Source of the DNA: Chloroflexota bacterium
Lineage (GTDB): Bacteria > Chloroflexota > Anaerolineae > Aggregatilineales > Phototrophicaceae
Reading direction: 5' to 3'
Assembly (NCBI GenBank): GCA_011523615.1
Contig: WTGJ01000024.1
Location: forward strand, 30,037 to 94,036
DNA length: 64,000 nucleotides
Made by a program: the position numbers and the translations under genes. The notes below the pieces were generated by a model. It searched no databases, had not been told where the DNA came from, and worked only from the letters and a program-made list of their open reading frames with translations. Of the stretch, positions 37,588 to 46,995 are shown in pieces; positions within the stretch are counted from its first letter, which is position 1, and every line of letters begins with the position of its first letter.

Positions 37588-38823
37588 CTAAAAAGAGAAC
37601 GTATAGCTGGGGTCCTGGGGCGAATCCGTACCGTAGCGGATCTCGAAATGGAGGTGCGGGCCGCTGGAGTTGCCCGTGTTGCCGACGCCGCCGATGATCT
37701 GGCCAGGGGCGACATCCTGGCGGCAGCCGACGTAGATCTCGCTCAGGTGGCCATAAAGGGTGGTGAAGGGGCCGTGGGCGAGGACGATGGTGTAGCCGTA
37801 ACCATAGTCGTTCCAGCCGGCGAAGATGACGCGGCCGCCGTTGGCGGCGAGGACAGGGGTGCCGGGGTTGGCGGCGAGATCGATGCCGGAATGGACCAGG
37901 GAATAGCCGCGCACCCAAGAATAGGTACCCAGGGCCATCGGGCGCACCCAGGCAGCTCCACCGCCGGGGTTGACGACCTGACCGCAGCTGCCGGAGCCAC
38001 CATAGTAGGCGACGGTGGCGCCGGTGATGTCATCGCCGCTGCTGCCCGCGCCATGCTGGATGGTGACCGTCGGTTGCCAGAGGATGGCTTCGCCGACGCC
38101 GCCGGGGACGACGAGGCGCATGTTGGAGGGCAGCGAGGTCGCCGCGCTGGTGCCGGTGGCGAAACGGTTGAAGGGAGATTCGAGGATGGCGCGCGGTTCG
38201 ACTTCGTAGCGTTCAGCAATATCGGCGACGGTCTGCCCGCCGCGCACGATGTGATAGATACCATCGACCGGCAGGACAGTGACTTCTTCGCCGGGGTAAA
38301 TGACCTGGACGTAACGGACGTTGTTGGACCAGGCGAGGGTTTCCACTTGCAAGCCATAGCGAGCGGCGATGCTATCCAGCGTCTCGCCTTCCTGAACGAG
38401 GTGCTGGATGACGGAATCGCGCGGGCGCTCGGGAATGATGGTATAGGGCAAGTACGGGTTGTGCGAGAGCGAGGCGGCGGCGTAAGGGTGGGCGGCGCTG
38501 CGCACCAGCGGAGCAGCGAGCAGGGTCAGGCGCGCTTCCTCGCTGAGGACGGGCCATGATGGAGGCAAAGGTTGCGCCGTGGAGCGGACGAAGGCCGGCG
38601 CGGCGGTGGGGGGGGCGGTCGACCGATCAGCGGCGTCCGGGGCGACGCGGGTGAGGGACGGGCCGAGCGAGGAATTCGGCAGGGGATCGGCGGACGGAGC
38701 GCCAGAGAGCACGAACCAGATGAGCGCTGCGCCGCCGGCGGCGATGACGAGCAGGATGGGGAGCAGCAGCCAGAGCGAGCGGCGGCCGGAGGTGGGTCGC
38801 TGGCGGGGGTCGATCCAGGTCAT
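37588..38823 (-). CDS. LysM-M23 peptidoglycan endopeptidase, membrane-anchored
   Basis: A 411-aa cell-wall hydrolase. Starting at ATG 38823, a short cytoplasmic segment and one membrane helix (about 16-40) are followed by a Pro/Ala-rich linker. Two LysM domains come next (VQEGETLDSIAARYGLQ and VRGGQTVADIAERYEV). The C-terminal M23 (LytM) domain has HSGIDLAANPGTP and HLHFEIRYG zinc ligands. Cleaves peptide cross-links in the wall. A TATAGT about 12 bases upstream of the ATG implies a very short leader. Confidence 0.9.
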   Translation of the reverse strand: MTWIDPRQRPTSGRRSLWLLLPILLVIAAGGAALIWFVLSGAPSADPLPNSSLGPSLTRVAPDAADRSTAPPTAAPAFVRSTAQPLPPSWPVLSEEARLTLLAAPLVRSAAHPYAAASLSHNPYLPYTIIPERPRDSVIQHLVQEGETLDSIAARYGLQVETLAWSNNVRYVQVIYPGEEVTVLPVDGIYHIVRGGQTVADIAERYEVEPRAILESPFNRFATGTSAATSLPSNMRLVVPGGVGEAILWQPTVTIQHGAGSSGDDITGATVAYYGGSGSCGQVVNPGGGAAWVRPMALGTYSWVRGYSLVHSGIDLAANPGTPVLAANGGRVIFAGWNDYGYGYTIVLAHGPFTTLYGHLSEIYVGCRQDVAPGQIIGGVGNTGNSSGPHLHFEIRYGTDSPQDPSYTFSF

Positions 38824-38960
38824 CGCGGTGAGTCTACTATACGGCCCTTTAATGCTAATGCGCGGCGGGCCGGCAGGCAAGATGGTGGGCGGTGTGGTTG
38901 CCCGCACCCCGCCCAGGCATTACCATAGTCGGGCAAACCAGGCAGAGGCCCTTGCAGGAA

Positions 38961-40325
38961 ATGCGACACTCACCCTTCCTCGCGCTGCTGGTCGGCGCGG
39001 CCTTTTTGCTGCGAATTGCATTCGCCGCCACTCAGCCCACTGCGCCGGTGTATCAGGAACGGAGCGGGGATGAGTCTCGTTATCTCAAACTGGGTTACGA
39101 CCTGATCAGCGGGCGCTCCTATGCAGAGACGGGCTTATCCAACGCGCCCCTGTACCCCTTGAGCGTGGGTTTGATCTTGCGCCCTTTTCTCTTGCCGCAG
39201 AGCGCAGCGGAGAGGGCGACTTTGCACGTGAGCGAGGTCTTGCCGCCAGCGACGTTGCGCAACGCGGACCTGCCGATTCATCTGATTCGGGGCTGGGGAG
39301 CGCTGCTGGGGGCGGCCTTGGTCTGGATCATCTATCGCGGCGCGCAGCGCTTGAGCGGCGACGAACGAGCGGCGACGGTGGCCGCGCTGGCCGTGGCCAT
39401 CGGACCGGCGTTCATCCGCGAGGCGGCGGTGATCGGGACGGAGACGATGTACCTGACGCTGCTGGCGGGCGGGGTGGTGGCCGCCATGGAAGCGCAGGAC
39501 GGGCGTGGGGCGGCGTGGAGCGGGTTGTGCTTCGGCCTGGCGACCCTGACGCGGATGCCACCCCTGTTGCTGCCGCCACTGTGGGTGCTGCTCTGGTGGG
39601 TACAATCCCGGCGTCGGCGAAGCGTGCTGCGGGTGAAGGCATTTCGGACATCCCTGGCGTTGCTGAGCAGCTTTGGGGCGGTACTGGCCATCTGGGCGCT
39701 GTATGCGCTGCTGGCCTGGGGGCGGCCGATGCTAGTGAGCGACACGAGCATCGGCGCGGTGGCCCTCCGCGGCGCGCTGGGGAGGGTGACTCACTGGGAA
39801 ATCGATCGACAAACGGAAGAACTCACCGGCGCCGTGCCATCGGCGGAAAGCGCCTTGCCCTATGAAACCGCGTTCTGGGAAGTGTTCCGCCAGGACCCCT
39901 TCGGCTACCTGGTTCGGCGGGCGGAGGCGCTATGGGGCGCGGCGCTGCAGCCGCACGGGACGCTGTATTTTTCCGGCCCGAGCCTGAAGGCAATGCTGGC
40001 CGATTGGTGGCAGGAGGGACGGAGCGCGCGCGAATTTCGGGAGATCATGCGGGCGCCGGGTTTCGGGGGCAAAGCGTTGCTCTGGGCCTTCCACCTGGTA
40101 GCCCTGGCGGGAGGGTTGCTGGGGGCCGGGCTGCTCCAATTGCGTGGGAGGCAGGGGGCAGGGTTGACCATCGTCGTCCTGGCCTTGCTCTATACCTATG
40201 GGCTGCATTTCTGGCTGGACGCCAACGCGCGCTATCTCTTCCCGAATGAGCCGCTGTGGTGGATGCTGGCGGGGGCGGGGCTGGTATGGATCGGAGAGCA
40301 AGTTGCGGCGAGCGGCGGCAGATGA
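38961..40325 (+). CDS. Polytopic glycosyltransferase, GT39/ArnT-like
   Basis: A 454-aa membrane protein with about ten hydrophobic helices. GDESRYLKLGYDLISG follows the first helix, corresponding to the extracytoplasmic catalytic loop with acidic residues in GT39/PMT-type dolichyl- or undecaprenyl-phosphate-sugar transferases. ATG 38961 has AGGAA upstream. The stop overlaps tsaD by four bases. Acceptor (protein or lipid) unknown. Confidence 0.75.
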   Translation: MRHSPFLALLVGAAFLLRIAFAATQPTAPVYQERSGDESRYLKLGYDLISGRSYAETGLSNAPLYPLSVGLILRPFLLPQSAAERATLHVSEVLPPATLRNADLPIHLIRGWGALLGAALVWIIYRGAQRLSGDERAATVAALAVAIGPAFIREAAVIGTETMYLTLLAGGVVAAMEAQDGRGAAWSGLCFGLATLTRMPPLLLPPLWVLLWWVQSRRRRSVLRVKAFRTSLALLSSFGAVLAIWALYALLAWGRPMLVSDTSIGAVALRGALGRVTHWEIDRQTEELTGAVPSAESALPYETAFWEVFRQDPFGYLVRRAEALWGAALQPHGTLYFSGPSLKAMLADWWQEGRSAREFREIMRAPGFGGKALLWAFHLVALAGGLLGAGLLQLRGRQGAGLTIVVLALLYTYGLHFWLDANARYLFPNEPLWWMLAGAGLVWIGEQVAASGGR

Positions 40326-41374
40326 CCCTGATCCTCGGCATCGAGACCTCTTGCGACGAGACCGCGGCGGCGGTTGTGGAAGACGGACGCGTGGTGCGCT
40401 CGCAGGTGGTGGCCACGCAGGTGGCGTTGCACGCGGCTTACGGCGGCGTCTACCCGGAGTTGGCTTCGCGGGCGCAGTTGGAAACGATCGCGCCGGTGTG
40501 TCGGGCCGCGCTGGCGGAGGCGGGTTGTCAGCTGGCAGATCTGGACGCGATCGCCGTCACGCAGGGGCCGGGCTTGGTCGGTTCTTTGCTGGTAGGCTTG
40601 CAATTCGCCAAGGGCTTGGCGCTGGGGAGCGGGCGGCCGTTGCGGGCGGTGAACCACTTGGAGGGGCACCTCCATTCGCTGTGGTTGGCGGATGAGCAGA
40701 ACGGCAGGGAACCACCGCCGTTCCCGTTGCTGGCGCTGATCGTCTCCGGTGGGCACAGCGAGCTGGTGTGGATGAGCGACCATGGCTGCTACGAGACGGT
40801 CGGGCGGACGCGGGATGACGCAGCAGGCGAGGCCTACGACAAAGTGGCGCGCCTGTTGGGACTGCCATATCCAGGTGGGCCGCCGCTGGAACGAGCGGCG
40901 CGGGAGGGGGTCGCGACGGCTTACGATTTCCCCCGCGCCTGGTTGGGGGAGAGCCTGGATTTCAGCTTCAGCGGCTTGAAGACGGCGGTGCGGCGCGCAG
41001 TCACCGAACCGGCGGCGGATGCGCGGCAACTCAAGTTGCGGGCGGGAACGAACGTAGCCGATGTGGCGGCCAGCTTTCAGGCCGCGCTGCTGGAGGTGCT
41101 GACCGTGAAGACGGCGCAGGCGGCCGAGCAGCTGGGGGCGGCGGCGGTGGGCCTGGTCGGCGGGGTGAGCGCGAATCAGGCGCTGCGCGAGCAGCTGCGG
41201 GCGACCGTGAAGCAGCCGCTCTACGCGCCACCGGCGAAATGGAGCACCGACAACGGCGCGATGATCGCGGCGGCGGCGCATTTCCAGCACCTGCGCGGGG
41301 AACCGCCGGCGGATGCGGGTTTGGATGCGCGGCCGATGTGGCCGCTGGCGGCGGAGAGCGAGGCGCGCGGGTAG
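40322..41374 (+). CDS. tsaD: tRNA N6-threonylcarbamoyladenosine transferase subunit TsaD
   Basis: Makes the t6A37 modification of ANN-decoding tRNAs with TsaB/C/E. The 350-aa protein begins LILGIETSCDETAAAV and has QGPGLVGSLLVG, the metal-binding HLEGH motif, IVSGGHSEL and GGVSANQALRE. ATG 40322 overlaps the transferase stop; the longer frame from 40256 is an overprint. Confidence 0.95.
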   Translation: MTLILGIETSCDETAAAVVEDGRVVRSQVVATQVALHAAYGGVYPELASRAQLETIAPVCRAALAEAGCQLADLDAIAVTQGPGLVGSLLVGLQFAKGLALGSGRPLRAVNHLEGHLHSLWLADEQNGREPPPFPLLALIVSGGHSELVWMSDHGCYETVGRTRDDAAGEAYDKVARLLGLPYPGGPPLERAAREGVATAYDFPRAWLGESLDFSFSGLKTAVRRAVTEPAADARQLKLRAGTNVADVAASFQAALLEVLTVKTAQAAEQLGAAAVGLVGGVSANQALREQLRATVKQPLYAPPAKWSTDNGAMIAAAAHFQHLRGEPPADAGLDARPMWPLAAESEARG

Positions 41375-41465
41375 GCATCCTGGCGCGGCGGGCGACGTTC
41401 GCTTATCATGCACGGCGCGCGTCCGGCCGGCGCGGCACCCTGTTTCGCAATCGAACCCTGTTCCC

Positions 41466-42215
41466 ATGGAAATCACGTTCATCCGCCATGCGCAATCGGA
41501 GAACAACGCCCAGGTACCGCACGGCGGTTCGTTGCGCGCGTCCAGCCACCCGCTGCGGCAACCGGATCCCGCCATCACCGCGCTGGGTCGAGAGCAGATC
41601 GTACGTTTGGCGGCCTTCCTGCCAAGCTGGTGGGATCTGCGGCTCGACCGCGAACAGCGGCGGTTGAGCACGGCGCCGCTGGGCTTGCAAAGGCTGCATT
41701 GCAGTTTGATGCGGCGTGCCCTGCAGAGCGCGGCAGTACTGGCGGAGGCGCTGGCCCTGCCAACGACGGCGCGAGCTGATCTGCACGAGATCGGCGGGAT
41801 CTACGACGGCCGCGAAGGGGCGGCGTTGCGCCAACCCGGCATGACGCGGTGCGCGGTGACGACTGAGTTCCCGCTGGTGGGATGGCCGGCGGAGCTGGGG
41901 CAGGGCGGATGGTGGTGCCGCGAGGCGGAAACTTTCGCTGAGGCGGCGGAACGGGCGGCGCGCTTCGCCGGCTGGTTGCGGGAACAGGCGCAGGTTGAGC
42001 CAGCGGCGCGGCTGGGCATCATCACGCACGGCGGTTGGCTCGATTTGTTGCTGCGGGAATTGCTGGGCCAGCCGATTCGCGAGCAGCAGGGCGGGATCCG
42101 CTTCAGCCATTACAACACCGGCATGACGCGGGTGGATATCCTGCGCGGCGGGAGGGTCGTATTGCGCTTCCAGAACCGCGTGCCGCACTTGACGGCGGAA
42201 TTATTGAGTTACTGA
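41466..42215 (+). CDS. Histidine phosphatase family protein
   Basis: A 249-aa phosphoglycerate mutase-like phosphatase starting MEITFIRHAQSENN: the RHA(Q) motif supplies the phospho-accepting His and the second conserved His is in GIITHGGWLD. ATG 41466 is chosen; upstream in-frame sequence overlaps tsaD. A TATCAT at 41403-41408 may be its -10 box. Substrate unknown (sugar phosphate or cobalamin-type phosphatase). Confidence 0.85.
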   Translation: MEITFIRHAQSENNAQVPHGGSLRASSHPLRQPDPAITALGREQIVRLAAFLPSWWDLRLDREQRRLSTAPLGLQRLHCSLMRRALQSAAVLAEALALPTTARADLHEIGGIYDGREGAALRQPGMTRCAVTTEFPLVGWPAELGQGGWWCREAETFAEAAERAARFAGWLREQAQVEPAARLGIITHGGWLDLLLRELLGQPIREQQGGIRFSHYNTGMTRVDILRGGRVVLRFQNRVPHLTAELLSY

Positions 42216-42243
42216 GGGAACTTCCTAGCCGCTTTCCTGGAAT

Positions 42244-43401
42244 TCAGCCCTGGCTTTCAGCCAGCGCGCGGCGGGCGATGACGAGGCGCTGGATCTCGCT
42301 GGTGCCTTCGCCGATGGTCATCAGCCGCTGATCGCGATAGATGCGCTCGACGGCGAATTCGCTGCTGTAGCCGTAGCTGCCGTGGATCTGGATCGCATCG
42401 TGGCAGACGCGCTCGGCGACTTCGCTGGCTTTGAGCTTGGCCATGGCGGCCTGCTTGGCGAAATCCAGCCCTTCGTCGGCGCGCCAGGCCGCCGCATACA
42501 CGAGCCAGCGGGCCGCTTCGATTTCGGTGGCGGCGTCGGCGATTTTGGCCTGGATGAGCTGGTGCTGGGCGATCGGCTTGCCGAAGGCCTGGCGTTCGAG
42601 GGCGTAGCGAGTGGCGTGCTCATAAGCGCCCTGAGCGAGGCCGACGCAAAGCGCGGCGATGCTGATGCGACCGGCATCGAGGGTTTGCATGGTCTGGTGG
42701 AAACCGCGGCCGCGCTCGCCCAAGGTGCCGGAAGCGGTGGGCACGCGGACGTTTTCGAAGCTGAGCATGTGGGTGGGGGAGCCGCGCACGCCCATCTTGC
42801 GCTCCGGCGGGTGGATGGTGAAGCCTGCGCTGCCCGGCTCGATGAGCAGCAGGCTGAAGCCGCGCGTGCCAGCATCCGGATCCGTGCGGACCAAGGTGAC
42901 CACGACCGGGGCATGGCTGGCGTTGGTGATCCAGGCTTTTTGGCCGTCTACGATCCAGGAATCGCCTTCGACAACCGCGCGCGTCTGGACGCCGCCGGCC
43001 AGGTCCGTGCCGGCGCCGGGCTCGGTGAGGGCGAGGGCGCCGAGGCATTCGCCGCCGGTCAGGAGGGGCAGGTAACGCTGGCGTTGCTCGGGGCTGCCCC
43101 AGCGCTGGATGGGGGCGGCGCCGAGGCCGTTGTGCGCGGAGACGGAGAGCGCCGTCGAGCCACAGGCCCGCGCGATTTCCTCGATGGCGATGCTGGCGGA
43201 GAGGGTATCGAGGGCGGCGCCGCCGTATTCCTCGTCGACTTGCAGGCCGAGGAGGCCGATGGCGGCCATTTTTTGGATGGTGGGCCAGTGGAGTTGGGCA
43301 TCGCGGTCGATCGCGGCGGCGCGCGGCGCCAGCTCGGCCGCGCAAAAATCGCGCACGAGGCGACGGAAGGCTTGCTGTTCGGCGGAGAGGGCGAAGTGCA
43401 T
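42244..43401 (-). CDS. Acyl-CoA dehydrogenase
   Basis: A 385-aa FAD-dependent alpha,beta-dehydrogenase. It has FALSAEQQAFRRLVRDF at the N-terminus, ALTEPGAGTDLAG and WITNASHAP in the middle (FAD/substrate), and a C-terminal RDQRLMTIGEGTSEIQR with the catalytic Glu position of short/medium-chain enzymes. A GGAGG RBS overlaps the stop of the small upstream ORF. Suggests fatty or branched-chain acid oxidation. Confidence 0.94.
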   Translation of the reverse strand: MHFALSAEQQAFRRLVRDFCAAELAPRAAAIDRDAQLHWPTIQKMAAIGLLGLQVDEEYGGAALDTLSASIAIEEIARACGSTALSVSAHNGLGAAPIQRWGSPEQRQRYLPLLTGGECLGALALTEPGAGTDLAGGVQTRAVVEGDSWIVDGQKAWITNASHAPVVVTLVRTDPDAGTRGFSLLLIEPGSAGFTIHPPERKMGVRGSPTHMLSFENVRVPTASGTLGERGRGFHQTMQTLDAGRISIAALCVGLAQGAYEHATRYALERQAFGKPIAQHQLIQAKIADAATEIEAARWLVYAAAWRADEGLDFAKQAAMAKLKASEVAERVCHDAIQIHGSYGYSSEFAVERIYRDQRLMTIGEGTSEIQRLVIARRALAESQG

Positions 43402-43410
43402 GGGGGCCTC

Positions 43411-43665
43411 CTAATCCAGAAAAGCGGCGCGCCAGTAGCGGTAAGCGTTGCCGCTCTTGTCGAATGTACGAATGACGGCCCCACTCCGCGGCAGTGTTTT
43501 CAACTGGTCGTAGATTCTTCGATAGCGAGTGGGGTTTCCCTTTCGGCTGCCATCGCAACCGGGGATGCACGCGGCGAGGCGCAGGCAGACCTCGCCGAAA
43601 TAGAGGCCAGCGCCCTTTCCCTGTGGCAGTAGCACCGATAACAACAGCAATCTGAAGCTCAACAT
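43411..43665 (-). CDS. Small hypothetical protein upstream of acyl-CoA dehydrogenase (84 aa)
   Basis: A possible gene from ATG 43665: a hydrophobic start (MLSFRLLLLSVLL), two Cys (VCLRLAACIPGC) and a basic C-terminal half (RYRRIYDQLKTLPRSG, AYRYWRAAF). Its TAG overlaps the RBS of the acyl-CoA dehydrogenase gene, which argues for co-translation, but no homology is recognised. It may instead be a decayed fragment. Confidence 0.4.
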   Translation of the reverse strand: MLSFRLLLLSVLLPQGKGAGLYFGEVCLRLAACIPGCDGSRKGNPTRYRRIYDQLKTLPRSGAVIRTFDKSGNAYRYWRAAFLD

Positions 43666-43785
43666 GTGCAACCCATCCCTAGACTGGGGCAATTGTGGCA
43701 GGAAAGGGGCAGGGTGTGCAACCTTCCGCACACATGTTCGTATAGACGGATATCGGCAAGAAAGTTTGTTCTGTTAGGAGGGGAA

Positions 43786-44190
43786 ATGTTGTCCTTTTTT
43801 ATCGTGCTGGTGATGCTGGCAAACATGTTGGGCGCATCATTCGAAGATCCGACCGAGTGGGAATCGTTCCATGTGGGCATTGCGCAGACCGCATGTGAAG
43901 TAGCGGAAGGGGAAGCGACCAACATCCAACTCAGTGAAAGGCTCATTTATGCCTTGACTGCCTGGACTGGTTATATCGAGTTTGAGGGCGGTGGCGACCA
44001 AATGGAATTGGCCGCAGTGCTCATCCAAGTGCTATTGGCAGATATGCGCGAGCAGTCGGCGACGATCCTCGAACACGCTGAGAGCATACGTGAAAGCGGC
44101 GGCTTGGCGGCTCTCTACGAGATGTACGAATGTGTGGGCGAGATCATCGGCAATATCGCGGATGAATACGCCACCTTGCTCGGTGAATGA
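43786..44190 (+). CDS. Small secreted hypothetical protein (134 aa)
   Basis: ATG 43786 with AGGAGGGG at 43776-43783. An N-terminal hydrophobic segment (MLSFFIVLVMLANMLG) is followed by an acidic, helical mature part with two Cys (QTACEV, MYECVG) that could form a disulfide. No family recognised. Start of a three-gene cluster of small proteins on the plus strand. Confidence 0.65.
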   Translation: MLSFFIVLVMLANMLGASFEDPTEWESFHVGIAQTACEVAEGEATNIQLSERLIYALTAWTGYIEFEGGGDQMELAAVLIQVLLADMREQSATILEHAESIRESGGLAALYEMYECVGEIIGNIADEYATLLGE

Positions 44191-44257
44191 CCCACCGGAG
44201 AAACAACGGGCAGGCAAAGCGTATTTCACTCAGGAGGAGATAGGAAAGGAGTAGAAA

Positions 44258-44530
44258 ATGGCCAGGTTGATCCGAAAAGTGATGCGGATGTTTTTCTTTC
44301 CCATGTGGCCGCATTACGACTACCAGCGGCAACAGATCCGACAATTGGAACTGCAAAGCGCGTTGCTAGAGCGGCAAATAGCCTTGCAGGAGCGGCAAGT
44401 TGCGTTGGTGGAAGAACTGACGCAACCGCAGGTTGACCACCAAGGGCAGCAGATTCGCCTGCTCGAACGGCAAATCGCGTTGCTGGAGGAATTGACGCAG
44501 CCTCAGGATGGATCCACCCACGTTTCGTAA
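44258..44530 (+). CDS. Small coiled-coil protein with LERQIAL repeats (90 aa)
   Basis: A basic amphipathic N-terminus (MARLIRKVMRMFFFPMW) is followed by imperfect repeats of LERQIAL(Q/L)E and EELTQPQ, predicted to form a short coiled coil. The repeat unit QQIR-LERQIALLEELTQPQ occurs twice, indicating internal duplication. An AGGAAAGGAG RBS is present. Function unknown. Confidence 0.6.
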   Translation: MARLIRKVMRMFFFPMWPHYDYQRQQIRQLELQSALLERQIALQERQVALVEELTQPQVDHQGQQIRLLERQIALLEELTQPQDGSTHVS

Positions 44531-44555
44531 GGAAAAGTTTGAAAAGGAGATAATT

Positions 44556-45032
44556 ATGTACGGGAAATGGCAGGGGTTCGTAATGTTCGCGCTCATCGCT
44601 GTGTTGGCTTTTGGCGGCGCGGTGAATGCGCAGGAGGAGGTGGAAATCGTAATCGATTTGCCCTCCATGGAATCTCTGAATCAGTTGGAATCCACTTACG
44701 ATTTGTTCAATTACGTTACTGTGGGTGGTGTTTGTGACCAAGTGATTCTATTGGAGACAATTGCAACGGCGAATGTCTGCGTCAATTACGTGGATGATAC
44801 GCCTTATTTTGTCGCCACGATCGACGGTACCACCGAGTCTGTTACCTCCATCACGGTGTTCATGGATGGGGAAATCATCCAAACTTCATTGGCCGTCAAC
44901 TCCGGCACCCTTGGCATCGTCGTCCCGACATTGAGCGCAGGTCACTATGAAGTGCTGTTGCAACAGACGAGACAAGCCTGGAATGATGACCGCACAGAAA
45001 TCTGGTCGTTCCAATTCGAGATAGACAACTGA
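44556..45032 (+). CDS. Secreted hypothetical protein (158 aa)
   Basis: ATG 44556 with AAGGAG nine bases upstream. A signal peptide to about residue 26 (GAVNAQ) is followed by a mature acidic beta-rich domain with two Cys (GGVCDQ, NVCVNY). No family recognised. Follows the coiled-coil ORF by 25 bases, so probably one transcript. Confidence 0.65.
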   Translation: MYGKWQGFVMFALIAVLAFGGAVNAQEEVEIVIDLPSMESLNQLESTYDLFNYVTVGGVCDQVILLETIATANVCVNYVDDTPYFVATIDGTTESVTSITVFMDGEIIQTSLAVNSGTLGIVVPTLSAGHYEVLLQQTRQAWNDDRTEIWSFQFEIDN

Positions 45033-45080
45033 TTCGGTATCCATTCACACCCCCGCTGCCCAACCCACCGGCTTCCGTAC

Positions 45081-45086
45081 TATAAT
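45081..45086 (+). promoter_or_regulatory. -10 box of the selenoprotein gene
   Basis: A perfect TATAAT lies 43 bases upstream of ATG 45130. The ATG at 45085 falls inside this box and is therefore unlikely to be a start codon. No convincing -35 box was found. Confidence 0.5.
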
Positions 45087-45129
45087 GGTGCGGGAGCCTG
45101 TGACTTTAACCGGAGCGAACGCCAATCCC

Positions 45130-45909
45130 ATGCCCGAAATTTTCGACAGCCCAACCGAGTGGCAGGCGCAATACGAGAGCGGCTGGCTCGCCCATTATGA
45201 AGCCAACGGCGCCATCGACTGGTCGCTCTACCCGCGCCCGCGCAACCAGGAGGCGGTCGGCGGCCCGGGCATCCCCCTGGCGGAGAGCCGCCTGCTTTTC
45301 GTCACTTCGGCCGGCGCCTACCTGCCCGCTGCGCAAGAACCTTTCGCCGCCGAAAATGACCTGGGCGATTACGGCATCCGCACCATCCCGAGCGACACGC
45401 CGCTGGCCGAAATCGCCTTCGCGCACACGCATTACCCGCACGACGCGGTGAATACCGACCCGCAGGTCCTGCTGCCCTTGCGCCACCTGGAGTCGCTGCG
45501 AGATGAAGGGCTGCTCGGCGAACTGGCGCCGGCATTCGTCAGCTTCATGGGCTATCAGCCCGATGTGCCGCGCGTGGTGGCGGAGACGGCGCCGCGGGTG
45601 GTCGCCTTCGCCAAAGAAGCGGCGGTACGAGCGGCCTTGCTGGTGCCGGCGTGACCGATCTGCGCGCAATCCGTGGGATTGCTTTCGCGGGCGCTGGAAC
45701 TGGCGGGCATCGCCAGCGTGGTGACGAGCTGGCTGGGCAGCGTGACGCGGTTGACGAAACCGCCGCGGGCGACTTTCACGCGCCTGCAACGCGGCGCCAC
45801 GCTGGGCCAGCCGGGCGACGCGGCGCAGCAGTTGCGCGTGCTGCGGGCGACGCTGGCCCTGCTCGAGCAGGACGCGCCGCTGGCACCGATCACATTGGCC
45901 GAGGAATAG
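45130..45909 (+). CDS. Selenoprotein, glycine/sarcosine/betaine reductase B-like (GrdB/PrdB family), UGA read as Sec
   Basis: A redox protein of the small GrdB/PrdB-like family, 259 residues if UGA 45652-45654 is selenocysteine (residue 175). Upstream of the UGA the protein has family motifs [36 protein letters not shown] and SFMGYQ. It stops at LLVPA, exactly where homologs have PVUPxCHQSVGL. The same frame continues after UGA as [20 protein letters not shown] and TKPPRATF, closing at 45909, so U-x-x-C is preserved. A hairpin sits just after the UGA. A stop at this site would remove the active centre and a conserved 84-residue tail. The Sec machinery genes are not in the window. Function in this organism is unknown. 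Confidence 0.88.
45655..45694 (+). promoter_or_regulatory. Candidate bacterial SECIS hairpin
   Basis: GCAATCC (45666-45672) and GGATTGC (45676-45682) form a perfect 7-bp stem with a GTG loop. Its apex is about 20 nt after the UGA, with flanking GCGC stretches able to extend it. Position fits known SelB-binding bSECIS elements; the loop is small, so the exact fold is uncertain. Confidence 0.6.
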
Positions 45910-45919
45910 GAGCGGGTCG

Positions 45920-46930
45920 ATGAGCGAGCCGGCGAGCGGGCGCAAGCGGGAGAAGCTGATCGGTCGCAGCCCTCAAATAGGGCTGGCCGAGATTCCGGTG
46001 GTGGATGAAGCGGCCGGCTGGCGACCGGACCCCAAGCATCCGCGGCGGCGGCCGCCCTGGATCAAAGTGCGGGCGCCGGGCGGGCCGAATTACGACAAGC
46101 TGAAGCAGATCATGCGCGCGGGCGGTCTGCATACCGTCTGCGAAGAGGCGCAATGCCCGAACATCGGCGAATGCTGGGGGCGGGGCACGGCGACCTTCCT
46201 GATGATGGGCGATATCTGCACGCGCTCCTGCGGTTTTTGCGATATCGAGACCGGGCGGCCGCGGCCGCTGGATTGGGCGGAGCCGAATCGAGTGGCGCAA
46301 TCGGTGCGCGAGTTGGGCCTGCGCCACGTGGTGATCACCAGCGTGAATCGAGACGAGCGGGTCGACGGCGGCGCGCCGATTTTCGCGATGGTGATTCGGC
46401 GCATTCGCCAGCTGCAACCCGGCTGCAGCGTGGAGGTGCTGATCCCGGATTTCAAGGGCGACGAGCGGGCGCTGCAGATCGTGATGGACGCGCAACCGGA
46501 GATTTTGAACCACAACGTGGAGACAGTGCCGCGGCTCTTCCCCCGCGTCCAGCCGCAGGACTGCTACGAATGGGCGCGGGCGACCCTGGGCAACGCCAAA
46601 CGGATGGATCCGCTGGTGCTGACCAAGAGCGGCATCATGCTCGGGCTGGGGGAAGAGCGCGCCGAGCTCCTGGCCACCATGCGCGATCTGGCCGGTCTGG
46701 GGGTGGATATCCTGACGCTGGGGCAATACCTGCAGCCGAGTACGAAGCACTTGCCGGTGGAGCGCTTTTACACACCGGCCGAATTCGACCAGCTGAAGGA
46801 AGCGGGGTTGGCCATGGGCTTTCGCTGGGTGGAGAGCGGGCCGCTGGTGCGCTCGAGTTACCGGGCGGATCTGCAGGTGCGCGCGCTCTCGGAGCTGGGT
46901 TACGTGCGGGGTTGGGGGGAGGAATCCTGA
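45920..46930 (+). CDS. lipA: Lipoyl synthase
   Basis: A radical-SAM enzyme inserting two sulfurs into octanoyl-protein, 336 aa. It carries both [4Fe-4S] motifs: the auxiliary-cluster Cys in [12 protein letters not shown] and the radical-[11 protein letters not shown], then TSVNRDER and [16 protein letters not shown] precedes the ATG. It lies 10 bases after the selenoprotein stop, so the two may share a transcript. No lipB is adjacent. Confidence 0.95.
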   Translation: MSEPASGRKREKLIGRSPQIGLAEIPVVDEAAGWRPDPKHPRRRPPWIKVRAPGGPNYDKLKQIMRAGGLHTVCEEAQCPNIGECWGRGTATFLMMGDICTRSCGFCDIETGRPRPLDWAEPNRVAQSVRELGLRHVVITSVNRDERVDGGAPIFAMVIRRIRQLQPGCSVEVLIPDFKGDERALQIVMDAQPEILNHNVETVPRLFPRVQPQDCYEWARATLGNAKRMDPLVLTKSGIMLGLGEERAELLATMRDLAGLGVDILTLGQYLQPSTKHLPVERFYTPAEFDQLKEAGLAMGFRWVESGPLVRSSYRADLQVRALSELGYVRGWGEES

Positions 46931-46995
46931 GCCCGAAAACTCAATCATTTCGCTACCAGAATCCATGCTATTATCTAAGCTAGAATGAGCCTATA

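Noticed and set aside
45085..45087. ATG 45085 as start of the selenoprotein gene
   Set aside because: It overlaps a perfect TATAAT box; ATG 45130 downstream fits the family N-terminus.
45673..45909. A separate 78-codon gene starting at GTG 45673
   Set aside because: It is in the same frame as the upstream ORF, directly after the UGA, and encodes the conserved tail of the selenoprotein.
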